A stretch of 64,000 nt of DNA, from NCBI GenBank assembly GCA_046309815.1, contig JBKCOJ010000005.1, positions 186,001 to 250,000 of the forward strand, given 5' to 3'. Below, one piece after another: positions 53,652 to 62,722 of this stretch. Made by a program: the position numbers and the translations under genes. The notes beneath the pieces are model-generated. The model was not told the origin of the DNA and made no database searches. It worked only from the letters and a program-made list of their open reading frames with translations. Position 1 is the first letter of the stretch. Each line of letters begins with the position of its first letter. The stretch comes from CAITNM01 sp021298215. GTDB taxonomy: Bacteria > Pseudomonadota > Alphaproteobacteria > Paracaedibacterales > CAITNM01.

Positions 53652-54392
53652 GTGGTTAATTTTCTTTTTTCGTTTTTTATAGTTGCATTTCTTACACAAA
53701 ATTTTGAAATACTTTATTCTTCTGATGATAAAGAAAATAACCAGAAAAATAAAAGGCCGAGACTTACTAAACTACAGGAATCTGCTAAAGGCACAAAAGA
53801 TATCAGAGATTGTTTCAGGCCGAAAATTATTGAACAACAAAATGCAGTACATGCAGAAATTATGGATTCGGGCAACACCACAATTCAAACGACCTCTTCT
53901 TTTGAGCGTTTTCCTATTGCTCACCTGGTCACCTATGATGACAGTTGCTTAGCTCAAATACATACTGGCGAAAGCATGCTCTTTAAGCATCAAATTTCTG
54001 CTGAAGCATGGATAAAAGAAACGTTGGCAAAGCAAGATGTATTGCAATATGAAAAAGAAAGCACAAATTCAACTCTTCCTGCGCCTGAATTTGATCAAGC
54101 AAGAGCTAAAATCATAGCAGAAAATCCATTCGCGCTTGCTGACGAAATAATTGCAAAATTCAAATACGATTCTTGCTCGGAACAAACCGAGCCTCTTGAT
54201 GATGGCCGTCATCTAGCAAGATTTTTAGTTAATCCTGAAATACACCATCATATCTTTAAATATTTCGATGACAAGGAATCTGCAAAAGAATGGGTAGATT
54301 CTCTGAAACAATATCAAGCCAAGCATCCACCTTTAACTCAGCAACAGAAAAAAGCTCGCAAAGAAAAACGATCTCTCATGAAACGCTTATAA
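53652..54392 (+). CDS. Unknown secreted protein
   Basis: The 246-residue protein starts with GTG 53652 behind AAGGA and has an N-terminal hydrophobic stretch (FLFSFFIVAFLTQNFEILYS) that looks like a Sec signal peptide, followed by a highly charged start DDKENNQKNKRPRLTK. The rest is hydrophilic and mostly helical, with ESAKEWVDSLKQYQAKHP near the end and a basic C-terminus (KKARKEKRSLMKRL). No known domain is seen. The layout fits host-directed secreted proteins of intracellular Alphaproteobacteria, but that is speculation. Its 3' end overlaps waaA by 17 bases. Confidence 0.6.
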   Translation: MVNFLFSFFIVAFLTQNFEILYSSDDKENNQKNKRPRLTKLQESAKGTKDIRDCFRPKIIEQQNAVHAEIMDSGNTTIQTTSSFERFPIAHLVTYDDSCLAQIHTGESMLFKHQISAEAWIKETLAKQDVLQYEKESTNSTLPAPEFDQARAKIIAENPFALADEIIAKFKYDSCSEQTEPLDDGRHLARFLVNPEIHHHIFKYFDDKESAKEWVDSLKQYQAKHPPLTQQQKKARKEKRSLMKRL

Positions 54393-55626
54393 TTTCATCA
54401 ATCTTTTGATGAATTTGCTGCTGATTACTAGAAATACGTGCTTGCAGACTTTTTACATAGTCAGCAGCTTCTTTTGGGTTCTTTAATAAATTTCTTAAGC
54501 TTTCCGCTAATTGTTCACCGTTGATTTGCTGACAAGGCATCCCCTCAAATAAATACATCATATCGTCCATATTAAAGAAATGAGGTCCCCATAGGGGAAA
54601 GGCTCCTATCATTGCTGGCTCTAACGGATTATGCCCCCCAATTGGCGTCAATGATCCGCCAATAAATGCAACGGTGCTTAGTCTATAAAACACCCCCAAT
54701 TTTGCCATGGCATCAACAAGCAAAACATCCTCATCTTGCAAAAGATGATCTGAAAATTTAGCAATTTTTAGACCTTCAGTTTTCAATAAAATATCCTCAC
54801 ATCGACCAACATGCCTAGGCACAACAATGGTTAATAAAGAAGGGAAATCTTTTTTAACTTCTTGATGAACTCTAAAAATTATTTCTTCCTCACCTTGATG
54901 AGTACTAGCGACAACCCAACATACACGCTTTCCTATTTGGCTTTTCCAATGCTCAAGTTCGGTTTCATGAAAAGGTAGCACATCACTCAAAAGCTTTATG
55001 TTTCCTAATGTTTCCACATTCTCAGCACCTAATCCACGAAATCTTTTAGTAAATATGTCGCTTTGCGTATATATAAACGAAAAACACTTCCATAATTTTT
55101 TCGTAATACCTTTTATCAACAACCAGTTTCTTAAACTTTTCTCTGATAATCGCGCATTAAGCAAGATAACCGGTATGCTTCTTGAACGTAGTTGCCACAA
55201 AATATTTGGCCAAATTTCCGATTCCACAAAAAAAACTGCCTTTGGCTGCCAATGATCTATAAACTTATTCACCCATTTTGTTGCATCAAAAGGAATAAAT
55301 TGATGAACTATTTTACTAGCATTAATTCTAGAACTAATTACTCTTTGCGCTGCTGTGGTAGTCGTGGTAACCAAAATATTGGCTGTTGGTTTTTGTGCCT
55401 GAATTTTTTGAATAAGAGGCAGCAAAGAAAGACTCTCACCCACACTTGCTCCATGCAACCAAATAACACCACCATCTGGACAAGGTTTTTTTATAATTCC
55501 ATAACGCTCCTTATAGCGCAGTGAATCTTCCAGCCCTTTTTTTAAACGAAAATAAATAAAAAATGGTGCACTGACATGCACTAATCCTGACCAAATAGAA
55601 AGAAGAATGCGGTAAAAAATTATCAT
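54376..55626 (-). CDS. waaA: 3-deoxy-D-manno-octulosonic acid (Kdo) transferase
   Basis: The 416-residue membrane-associated GT-B enzyme adds Kdo to lipid A precursor. An N-terminal membrane helix is followed by the acceptor domain with GVIWLHGASVGESLSLLPLI (catalytic Glu in G-E-S), VFFVESEIWPNILWQL, and the CMP-Kdo domain with VASTHQGEEEIIF, IVPRHVGRCEDIL and SLTPIGGHNPLEPA. Number of Kdo units added is unknown. The start is ATG 55626, overlapping the stop of the Trm112-like gene (TGATG). Confidence 0.94.
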   Translation of the reverse strand: MIIFYRILLSIWSGLVHVSAPFFIYFRLKKGLEDSLRYKERYGIIKKPCPDGGVIWLHGASVGESLSLLPLIQKIQAQKPTANILVTTTTTAAQRVISSRINASKIVHQFIPFDATKWVNKFIDHWQPKAVFFVESEIWPNILWQLRSRSIPVILLNARLSEKSLRNWLLIKGITKKLWKCFSFIYTQSDIFTKRFRGLGAENVETLGNIKLLSDVLPFHETELEHWKSQIGKRVCWVVASTHQGEEEIIFRVHQEVKKDFPSLLTIVVPRHVGRCEDILLKTEGLKIAKFSDHLLQDEDVLLVDAMAKLGVFYRLSTVAFIGGSLTPIGGHNPLEPAMIGAFPLWGPHFFNMDDMMYLFEGMPCQQINGEQLAESLRNLLKNPKEAADYVKSLQARISSNQQQIHQKIDEIISVS

Positions 55627-55823
55627 CACTTTAATGGGGCGACATGCTCTATATCAGTATCTGAAAGAGGTCTGGCTTCCTCCTCCAGCATAATAGGAAT
55701 TCCTTGGCGTATAGGATACGCCAAGCGAGCCGCAAGGCTAATCAACTCTTGCGCCTGCGCATCGTATATTAAATTTGTCTTAGTAACAGGACAAACCAAT
55801 AACTCGAGTAATTTTTTATCCAC
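55626..55823 (-). CDS. Trm112 family zinc-ribbon-like protein (YcaR)
   Basis: The 65-residue protein matches the bacterial Trm112/YcaR family: LLELLVCPVTKTNLIYD near the N-terminus, then LISLAARLAYPIRQGIPIMLEEEARPL. Only one Cys is present, so zinc binding is not expected, as is common in bacterial members. Trm112 proteins stabilise partner methyltransferases in other organisms; the bacterial role is less clear. It lies between the Lon N-domain gene (2 bases upstream) and waaA. Confidence 0.9.
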   Translation of the reverse strand: MDKKLLELLVCPVTKTNLIYDAQAQELISLAARLAYPIRQGIPIMLEEEARPLSDTDIEHVAPLK

Positions 55824-55825
55824 AA

Positions 55826-56491
55826 TTAATGCCTTGTCATTGAAGGGCTAGCTCCTTCAAAATTTGCAAATTCAATAAGTTGAGTAATCATTTCTGATTG
55901 CAATTCTAAACTTGGAGCCTCTAATAAAGCTTGCTTTTCACGAGCATCAAACGGACAAACCATTGTTAATGCTGTAATCAATCTGGCGTCCGTTGTTTGA
56001 TCTATTTCTTTCCAATTAGGCGCCACATCGTATTGACGAAAATATCCATCTAGAGCTTGTAGCAACCTCTCTCTGTTGATTTGGATATCTGCAACTTCTT
56101 GTAAATCTTGCAGATATCTATCATAAGCAACTTTTGCATTACGGCAGCCTGGCGACACTTCATTCTCTTCTATTATGTCAAATCTGCAGACACCCACTAT
56201 ATTCACTACAACCCGTTGCTCTTCCATTTCTATGATTTCTGTTATACGCCCTAGCGTGCCTGAAGAGAATAAATGCAGCTGCTTATTTTCTTTATAATTC
56301 TCATCCAAAATTGGTTGAATAACACCCACATAAACATCTTCTCTGATTGCTTCAGAGATCAATCTGAAATACTGCTCTTCAAAAATAGGAACCGTTAGCT
56401 GAGCACGAGGCATTAGAATCGACCCATAAACTGGCAACAATGACACTGTTTTTGGTAGCAAAATACCGGATTCGTGGTAAAAAAACTCCAT
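55826..56491 (-). CDS. Lon protease N-terminal (LAN) domain protein
   Basis: The 221-residue protein consists of the substrate-binding domain of Lon without the ATPase or protease parts. LLPVYGSILMPRAQLTVPIFEEQYFRLI, then VGVIQPILD, GTLGRITEIIEMEEQRVVVNIVGVCRF and the helical C-terminal part DAREKQALLEAPSLELQSEMITQLIEF match stand-alone proteins of this type, common in Alphaproteobacteria and often next to a Trm112 gene as here. Its function is not established. It diverges from cckA across 169 bases. Confidence 0.88.
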   Translation of the reverse strand: MEFFYHESGILLPKTVSLLPVYGSILMPRAQLTVPIFEEQYFRLISEAIREDVYVGVIQPILDENYKENKQLHLFSSGTLGRITEIIEMEEQRVVVNIVGVCRFDIIEENEVSPGCRNAKVAYDRYLQDLQEVADIQINRERLLQALDGYFRQYDVAPNWKEIDQTTDARLITALTMVCPFDAREKQALLEAPSLELQSEMITQLIEFANFEGASPSMTRH

Positions 56492-56660
56492 AAATCAACC
56501 TCAGCATCAAGTAACTATCTATATAATAAGCTTTTTTGCAAAGCATTTCAATTCGAGCAATAAAATATTATTATCAATGCACGGAATCACTCTATGTTTT
56601 TTACAATTTTAGATGTAGTATTTCTTATTAGCATTGTCTAATGCAAATAGATCTATATAA

Positions 56661-59009
56661 GTGTTATTACAAAAACTACATTTTTCTGGTTTTTTTCTAA
56701 TTGCCATCATCATAACTTGTGGTGCTTGTTTGTTTTTAGCATCCGACCCACTCCAGATGACGTTGCTCTTTTTGTGTGTTTTAGTGTTAGGCGCTTATCT
56801 ACCTGTGTTCATCAGAGAAGAAGAAAAGCAAAAACAAAAAAATATTTTTATTTATCAAGCACAAGCATTGCATCAAGCAGTGGAACAATTTAGTGAATAT
56901 GCAATCTTTTCTCTTGATGGGCAATTAATCAAAAGCTCTCATCCCCATTTGTATCCTAATCTCAATGATTTCATTGAAAAACTCGATAAAAAATTTCAAA
57001 AAAGCGCTCAATGGCCAATGCTAAAACGTTGGATTGAAGAATTGCACATGGGAGAATTGCTGTTAAAATTCTATCAACATTCAGATGAAAAACAGCGGGT
57101 TGTGCTTGCGCGAGTACTTACTCAAGATCTGTCACACTTCCCCATTAAATCAATTTTCATCGGCTTTGAAGATATCACCTCCCAGCTCAATGATATTATG
57201 AATCTGCAAGATGATTTTAAAACTCTTGAAAAGTTTATTGACCACGCGCCCTTCGGAGTTTTTTATCTAAATCGCTCTCGGCAAATCATAGCGTGCAATC
57301 AAACTTTGTGTGAATGGCTTAAACAACCGAAAGAAAATATTATTAATGCACGAATTGAGCACGCAATGGACGGGATTGAAGATCGACAAAATGCAAATAT
57401 AAAGATCATACAAGTCAAGCCATTTAAATATCCGCCTTTTAAGGCAATATGGTTTCCTCCAACCTCATCCTCAACTGGAGCAGCTATTATTTGTAAAATA
57501 GATGGGCTAACCATTGATGAAAATAAAAACAGGAACGCAGAAGAAACATTTTTAAAAGCCTCCATACCAGCAGTTATCATCCATAAATCAGGAGAAATAT
57601 TAAGCTTCAATCAAGCTTTTCAAGGCCTTATAGAAAACACTTTACCCAATACGAATGTTACTTCTAATTCTAGCTTTCTAACACTGCTCAGCCAAAACAC
57701 ACATGCACAACTAAAAAATGCACTAGCTTCTAACATATTTATGCCTGTGGAATTAGTTTTTCAAGACGCAAAAACACATTGTATTGCTTATTTAAGTCAA
57801 ATTGATAAAGAGCGAGATGAGTATTTACTGCAGTTAATGGATATTTCTCAGCAAAAAAGATTAGAGCAGCAATTTATTCAATCACAAAAAATGCAAGCTG
57901 TTGGACAACTTGCTGGCGGAATTGCCCACGATTTTAATAATCTTCTAACCGCAATGATTGGTTTTTGCGATTTATTATTGCAACGATATTTACCTAATGA
58001 TCCTTCGTATTTAGACGTTTCTCAAATAAAACAAAATGCTAATAGAGCAGCAAATTTAGTAAGACAACTTTTAGCTTTTTCTCGTCAACAAACATTGCAG
58101 CCAAGAATTGTTAATATTACTGACGCTTTGGCTGAATTATCCGCTTTATTAAGAAGACTTCTCGGTGCAAAAATAGATTTAGATGTTGTGCATGGAAGAG
58201 ACATTTGGGCAGTAAAAGTTGATGTTAGTCAATTCGAGCAAGTAATTATAAATCTTGCCGTAAATTCTCGAGACGCAATGGCAGATGGAGGGAAGCTCAC
58301 TATAAAAACTAATAATATTAGTAACTCGAAATCTATTCAAATTGGCCATGAGACAATGCCTGCCGGAGACTTTGTTATCATTGAAGTTACTGACACCGGA
58401 AATGGTATTCCTGAAGAAAACTTAGAACACATTTTTGAACCATTTTTCTCCACAAAAGAAGTAGGCGCAGGAACAGGACTTGGTTTATCAACAGTTTATG
58501 GAATCGTTAAGCAAACCGATGGTTTCATTTTTGTGGAAAGCAAAGAAAAAAAGGGAACAACTTTTAAAATATATCTACCTCGATACAATGGATCCGAAGA
58601 TATTTATACCGCAACAACAGAAGTGCATAAAGGAGATTTAAGCGGTTCTGGAACTGTATTACTTGTAGAAGATGAAGATGCAGTTCGCATGTTTAGCGCA
58701 CGCGCATTAAGAGAAAAGGGCTATGAGGTTATAGAGGCATGCAATGGCGAAGAAGCTTTAGATCTCATTCAAAATGGAGCGACCTTTGATGTACTTGTAA
58801 CAGATGTTGTCATGCCACAAATGGATGGACCTGAACTAAACAAAAAAGTTAGAGATATTATTCCTAATTTAAAAACCATTTTTATTTCCGGATATACAGA
58901 AGATGATTTTCGCAAAAATTTAGGTGACGATACCAACATCCACTTTTTACCCAAGCCCTTTACCTTAAAAGACTTGGCTGCTAAGGTTAAGGACGTTTTG
59001 GGCAATTAG
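56661..59009 (+). CDS. cckA: CckA-type hybrid sensor histidine kinase
   Basis: The 782-residue protein has two N-terminal membrane helices (about 7-50), two or three PAS-like sensor regions (about 180-400), a histidine kinase core with GGIAHDFNNLLTAMIGF (phospho-acceptor His423), an ATPase domain (NLAVNSRDAMADGG, DTGNGIPEENLEHIFEPFFSTK, GTGLGLSTVYGIV), and a receiver domain with LVEDEDAVR, Asp715 in VTDVVMPQMDG and KPF. This is the CckA plan, which feeds the ChpT-CtrA cell-cycle relay; those partners are outside the window. The start GTG 56661 puts the first helix at the N-terminus. recA follows after 11 bases. Confidence 0.92.
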   Translation: MLLQKLHFSGFFLIAIIITCGACLFLASDPLQMTLLFLCVLVLGAYLPVFIREEEKQKQKNIFIYQAQALHQAVEQFSEYAIFSLDGQLIKSSHPHLYPNLNDFIEKLDKKFQKSAQWPMLKRWIEELHMGELLLKFYQHSDEKQRVVLARVLTQDLSHFPIKSIFIGFEDITSQLNDIMNLQDDFKTLEKFIDHAPFGVFYLNRSRQIIACNQTLCEWLKQPKENIINARIEHAMDGIEDRQNANIKIIQVKPFKYPPFKAIWFPPTSSSTGAAIICKIDGLTIDENKNRNAEETFLKASIPAVIIHKSGEILSFNQAFQGLIENTLPNTNVTSNSSFLTLLSQNTHAQLKNALASNIFMPVELVFQDAKTHCIAYLSQIDKERDEYLLQLMDISQQKRLEQQFIQSQKMQAVGQLAGGIAHDFNNLLTAMIGFCDLLLQRYLPNDPSYLDVSQIKQNANRAANLVRQLLAFSRQQTLQPRIVNITDALAELSALLRRLLGAKIDLDVVHGRDIWAVKVDVSQFEQVIINLAVNSRDAMADGGKLTIKTNNISNSKSIQIGHETMPAGDFVIIEVTDTGNGIPEENLEHIFEPFFSTKEVGAGTGLGLSTVYGIVKQTDGFIFVESKEKKGTTFKIYLPRYNGSEDIYTATTEVHKGDLSGSGTVLLVEDEDAVRMFSARALREKGYEVIEACNGEEALDLIQNGATFDVLVTDVVMPQMDGPELNKKVRDIIPNLKTIFISGYTEDDFRKNLGDDTNIHFLPKPFTLKDLAAKVKDVLGN

Positions 59010-59020
59010 TTGAAAAAATC

Positions 59021-60064
59021 ATGGAATCAAAAACAGATAAATCAAAAGCATTAGAAGCAGCTCTTTCTCAGATTGAACGCGCCTTTGGAAAAGGATCGGT
59101 TATGCGTCTGGGACAACGTGAAATAGTTGCTGAAGCTGATGTTGTTTCAACTGGATCTCTAGGACTTGATATTGCCCTTGGAATTGGGGGATTGCCTAGA
59201 GGTCGAGTCATTGAAATTTATGGACCAGAATCTTCTGGAAAAACAACTCTTGCTCTACACGTAGTTGCTGAAGCCCAAAAAGCAGGGGGCGTATGCGGAT
59301 TCGTTGATGCAGAACATGCTCTTGATCCAGCTTATGCACGTAAATTAGGCGTAAACCTCGATGAGCTTTTAATTTCTCAACCAGATACAGGGGAGCAAGC
59401 ATTAGAAATTGCCGACACCCTGGTTCGAAGCGGCTCAGTTGAGGTTCTTGTGGTAGACAGCGTAGCAGCTCTTGTTCCAAAAGCAGAACTTGAAGGCGAT
59501 ATGGGTGATTCACATATGGGGCTTCAGGCACGCCTCATGAGCCAAGCATTACGCAAACTAACAGGATCAATATCTAAAACTAATTGCATGGTTATTTTTA
59601 TCAATCAAATTCGCCAAAAAATTGGGATTATGTTTGGTAATCCAGAAACAACGACAGGAGGAAATGCCCTGAAGTTTTATGCTTCTGTTCGTCTAGATAT
59701 TCGACGCGTCAGTAGTTTAAAAGACCGCGATCAAGTTGTTGGCAACCAAACAAGAGTTAAGGTTGTAAAAAACAAAATGGCCCCCCCATTCAAAGTTGTA
59801 GATTTTGATATTATGTATGGAGAAGGTATCTCTAAAGCAGGTGAGTTAATTGACTTAGGCGTCAAAGCAAACGTCATTGAAAAAGCAGGATCATGGTATT
59901 CTTATGGCTCTACACGCATAGGTCAAGGTCGTGAAGCAGCCCGTCAATACCTAAAAGAGAATCCAGAAGTTGCTGAAACAATAGCGCGCGCTATTCGTGA
60001 ACACTCCGGAGCCGTTGCAGACAGCATGATTGGTGCTGCTGAAACAGCTGCTGAAGCTGAGTAA
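59021..60064 (+). CDS. recA: Recombinase RecA
   Basis: The 347-residue protein has the full RecA pattern: AFGKGSVMRLG, Walker A GPESSGKTT, DAEHALDPAYARKLGV, VLVVDSVAALVPKAELEGDMGD, the DNA-binding loops and NQIRQKIGIMFGNPETTTGGNALKFYAS. The C-terminal tail is only mildly acidic. It is 11 bases after cckA and may be expressed from the same transcript; I see no GTTC-N7-GTTC alphaproteobacterial LexA site in the last bases before its start. Confidence 0.98.
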   Translation: MESKTDKSKALEAALSQIERAFGKGSVMRLGQREIVAEADVVSTGSLGLDIALGIGGLPRGRVIEIYGPESSGKTTLALHVVAEAQKAGGVCGFVDAEHALDPAYARKLGVNLDELLISQPDTGEQALEIADTLVRSGSVEVLVVDSVAALVPKAELEGDMGDSHMGLQARLMSQALRKLTGSISKTNCMVIFINQIRQKIGIMFGNPETTTGGNALKFYASVRLDIRRVSSLKDRDQVVGNQTRVKVVKNKMAPPFKVVDFDIMYGEGISKAGELIDLGVKANVIEKAGSWYSYGSTRIGQGREAARQYLKENPEVAETIARAIREHSGAVADSMIGAAETAAEAE

Positions 60065-60072
60065 AATCTTGT

Positions 60073-60291
60073 TTATTTCTGTCGGAATGTAATTCTTCCC
60101 TTTGTTAAATCATAGGGAGTCATTTCGATGGTTACCTTATCACCCATTAATACGCGAATTCTATTTTTACGCATTTTCCCAGAGGTATGAGCCAAGATAA
60201 CATGGTCATTATCCAATTTCACTCGAAAGGTAGCATTAGGAAGGAGTTCTATCACAACTCCTGTAAATTCAATAAGATCTTCTTTAGCCAT
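60073..60291 (-). CDS. infA: Translation initiation factor IF-1
   Basis: The 72-residue OB-fold protein starts MAKEDLIEFTGVVIELLPNA and continues with FRVKLDNDHVILAHTSGKMRKNRIRVLMGDKV and the C-terminal LTKGRITFRQK, the standard IF-1 sequence. ATG 60291 is chosen by family match; the frame is open 18 codons further up, but that part is hydrophobic and not IF-1. It converges on recA with an eight-base gap. Confidence 0.96.
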   Translation of the reverse strand: MAKEDLIEFTGVVIELLPNATFRVKLDNDHVILAHTSGKMRKNRIRVLMGDKVTIEMTPYDLTKGRITFRQK

Positions 60292-60428
60292 AATATAAAA
60301 TATAAATGTAATACCTATAACTACAACATACACAAAAAAAATCAACTTATTTAAGGAGTTCTCTGCCTTTGTAATATTAAAAAAGTGTTTTTTTGCTACA
60401 ACACTATAAAAAATTACAGGAAAATTTC

Positions 60429-61799
60429 TTGACTCTTAATAAAATTTTGTCAAACTACACGCGTGAACTTGATTCGAGCACCAATATAATAAAGGAGACA
60501 CAAACAAAGCTTACAACCTCTCAGCGAGAAGCTGTAGGGCTGCTTTCTGTTGGTACATTTTTAGAATATTTTGACCTAATGCTGTATGTGCATATGGCAT
60601 TCTTGTTAAACGATCTTTTTTTTCCTAACGTAGATCCGTTCACCGCATCATTGTTATCAGCCTTTTCATTCTGCTCTACATATTTTTTTAGGCCATTTGG
60701 TGCCTTATTATTTGGCTATATAGGCGATTACGTAGGCAGAAAAATTGTTGTTATTCTGACGACCCTTTTGATGGCTATATCGTGCGTTATCATCGCAACA
60801 CTCCCTACATACGCACAAATCGGCATTACAGCATCTTGGGTAATTACAGCCTGTCGGGCTGTACAAGGAATGGCTGCAACGGCAGAAGCTAGAGGAGCTG
60901 AAATTTATTTAACGGAAAGCTCAAAACCACCCCTGCAGTATTCGTTAGTTGCTCTTATCACTGTATTTTCAGCCTTAGGAACAACAGCCGCATTGGGTGT
61001 GGCTTCTATTTTTACTAATTCTAGTATTTATAATGATTCATCAAGTTGGCGAATTGCGTTCTTGGTGGGAGCTGGGATTGCTTTAGTAGGGACAGCAGCG
61101 AGAACAAGTTTAAAAGAGGCTGATGAATTCACAAATAAAAAAAATAAACTAAAAAATCGTCTAGAAGACAATCAGATAAAAATCGAAGAAATAAATCATA
61201 AATATATTGATGAAAAACCCTCTATCATCACCTCTATTAGCTATTTCTTTATCCATTGCGCAAGACCACCTTGTTTTTACTTTATTTACATTTATTGCGG
61301 CGATCTTTTAAAGCAAAAATGTGGATTTTCTTCGGCAGAAGTTATTGGTCAGAATTTTTGGGTATCAATAATTGATCTGTTCGGTATAATTGCTCTTGCA
61401 TACTTAAGCCTCAAAATTCATCCCTTCAAAATTTTAAAAACAAAATTTTATGCATTCTTCTTAATTCTTTCATTTTTTCCTCTTACATTGAATTATTGCC
61501 TAACCCCATCTTCTATATTGATTTTCCAGTGTTTAGCAGCTCTGTTTGTTTTTGATCATGTTCCGGCCAGCCCCATCTTTTACAAGCATTTTCCAGTGTT
61601 TAAAAGATTTACATACACCAGCTTTTTAAGCGCTTTAGCAAAACTTTTAACCTACTTAATAACCTCTTTTGGTCTTGTGTATACAACGTCTGTTTTTGGA
61701 TACGGGGGATTATTTTGTATTTTTATGCCTGTCGGAATTGCTTTTTTTATGAGTCTTAGGCATTTCCAAAAGCTAGAGCACGAGGATCCGGAAGCTTAA
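60429..61799 (+). CDS. ProP-like MFS metabolite:H+ symporter
   Basis: The protein has about 456 residues and twelve hydrophobic helices. AVGLLSVGTFLEYFDLMLYVHMAFLLNDLFFP and the loop GYIGDYVGRKIVV (MFS motif A) match the ProP/metabolite:H+ symporter branch, as does CRAVQGMAATAEARGAEIYL in helices 4-5. A charged loop (NKKNKLKNRLEDNQ) joins the two halves. TTG 60429 behind AGGA is favoured; the frame is open to a TTG at 60393. Paralogues of this branch are common in Rickettsiales. Its 3' end overlaps the alarmone-hydrolase gene by 44 bases from the other strand. The substrate is unknown. Confidence 0.83.
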   Translation: MTLNKILSNYTRELDSSTNIIKETQTKLTTSQREAVGLLSVGTFLEYFDLMLYVHMAFLLNDLFFPNVDPFTASLLSAFSFCSTYFFRPFGALLFGYIGDYVGRKIVVILTTLLMAISCVIIATLPTYAQIGITASWVITACRAVQGMAATAEARGAEIYLTESSKPPLQYSLVALITVFSALGTTAALGVASIFTNSSIYNDSSSWRIAFLVGAGIALVGTAARTSLKEADEFTNKKNKLKNRLEDNQIKIEEINHKYIDEKPSIITSISYFFIHCARPPCFYFIYIYCGDLLKQKCGFSSAEVIGQNFWVSIIDLFGIIALAYLSLKIHPFKILKTKFYAFFLILSFFPLTLNYCLTPSSILIFQCLAALFVFDHVPASPIFYKHFPVFKRFTYTSFLSALAKLLTYLITSFGLVYTTSVFGYGGLFCIFMPVGIAFFMSLRHFQKLEHEDPEA

Positions 61800-62454
61800 A
61801 TTGCTGATCAAAGCCACGACCTGAATTCTCAATTATTCCTGATACTATAGTTGCTTTACAGCATTCGCTATAGAGATAATCGCACAGATTAGGCAGCTTC
61901 ATCATTTCGCTTAAAACCAAAAAGTATTTAAGTGTTTCCGTTATTGTTTTTTGAGCTTTTTCCTTTGAAACAGATTTGAGAGTTTGTATGTTATGCAATC
62001 TATCAAAAAGTTTAATAAGCAAAAGGTCATATTTTTTTTCAACCCATAACGTTTCGACTATTTCTGCGGAAGTAATTTTTTTATCTCCTTTAATGCGCGT
62101 CAATGAATTAACCTGATTGGCAATAGATAGATTAAAAATTTTGCTTATCATTTCAAAAGTCAAACTAGTATCCTCAATTGTATCGTGCAATATGCAGACA
62201 ACAAGAGCATCTGCTTTAAACAGATAGTCAGAAACATTATAAGCCACTTCTAGAGGATGAGAATAATACGGTTCTCCTGATTTTCTTTTTTGTGATCCAT
62301 GATATTTTTTTGCATAGTAAATAGCTTTTTTCACTTCATGTATATCAACTGATTGATCATTTTGGTTTTGATTTTTAAGAGAGATTTTATTCAGTAATTT
62401 TTCTGAATAAAAACAGCTATCAAATCTCAATTGCCAAATATCAATATCTTCCAT
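61756..62454 (-). CDS. Stand-alone HD-domain (p)ppGpp hydrolase (SpoT-like, no synthetase)
   Basis: The 232-residue protein equals the hydrolase domain of RelA/SpoT enzymes. Metal and catalytic residues are in place: His52 and His66 (YYSHPLEVA), His90-Asp91 with Glu94-Asp95 (ILHDTIEDT), and Asp151...Asn155 (FDRLHNIQTL); the 24-residue gap between the second and third ligands equals that of known Rel hydrolases. No synthetase, TGS or ACT domain follows. It should degrade (p)ppGpp or related nucleotides. Split SpoT-like genes are known from Rickettsia. A lux-box-like dyad lies 80-99 bases before its start, and luxR is divergent from it. Confidence 0.85.
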   Translation of the reverse strand: MEDIDIWQLRFDSCFYSEKLLNKISLKNQNQNDQSVDIHEVKKAIYYAKKYHGSQKRKSGEPYYSHPLEVAYNVSDYLFKADALVVCILHDTIEDTSLTFEMISKIFNLSIANQVNSLTRIKGDKKITSAEIVETLWVEKKYDLLLIKLFDRLHNIQTLKSVSKEKAQKTITETLKYFLVLSEMMKLPNLCDYLYSECCKATIVSGIIENSGRGFDQQFKLPDPRALAFGNA

Positions 62455-62533
62455 CAGTATGTGCAGTTTTTAAATTCATGTACAGTTTGGGAGAGATTTT
62501 CTTTCACTACAAGTTAATTTTAGTTGATTCAAT

Positions 62534-62553
62534 ACCTATAAAAATTGATAGGT
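62534..62553. promoter_or_regulatory. Lux-box-like 20-bp dyad
   Basis: ACCTATAAAAATTGATAGGT has six-base inverted arms and the exact 20-base length of the Vibrio fischeri lux box, matching it at 12 of 20 positions including the outer ACCT...AGGT. It lies in the gap between the divergent alarmone-hydrolase and luxR genes. Binding by the neighbouring LuxR protein is inferred. Confidence 0.5.
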
Positions 62554-62722
62554 TTCAAGAACTAAAAATCTTGATCACACTTCAAGAAGTGGTAATGTTT
62601 TTAAAAATACACAAGAGAGATTAAAATAATAAACCGATAAAACATTGTTTTGCATAATTATACATGTTATGAAAATAAGCACTGTATAAAAATGTAGCAA
62701 CAATTTGTATTTAAGAGAAAAT

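Noticed and set aside
58960..59020. LexA/SOS site before recA
   Set aside because: No GTTC-N7-GTTC or similar paired element is visible in the bases directly before recA.
62455..62722. A second lux-box-like site near CATGTACAG at about 62480
   Set aside because: Only one arm is recognisable; no matching inverted half at the right distance.
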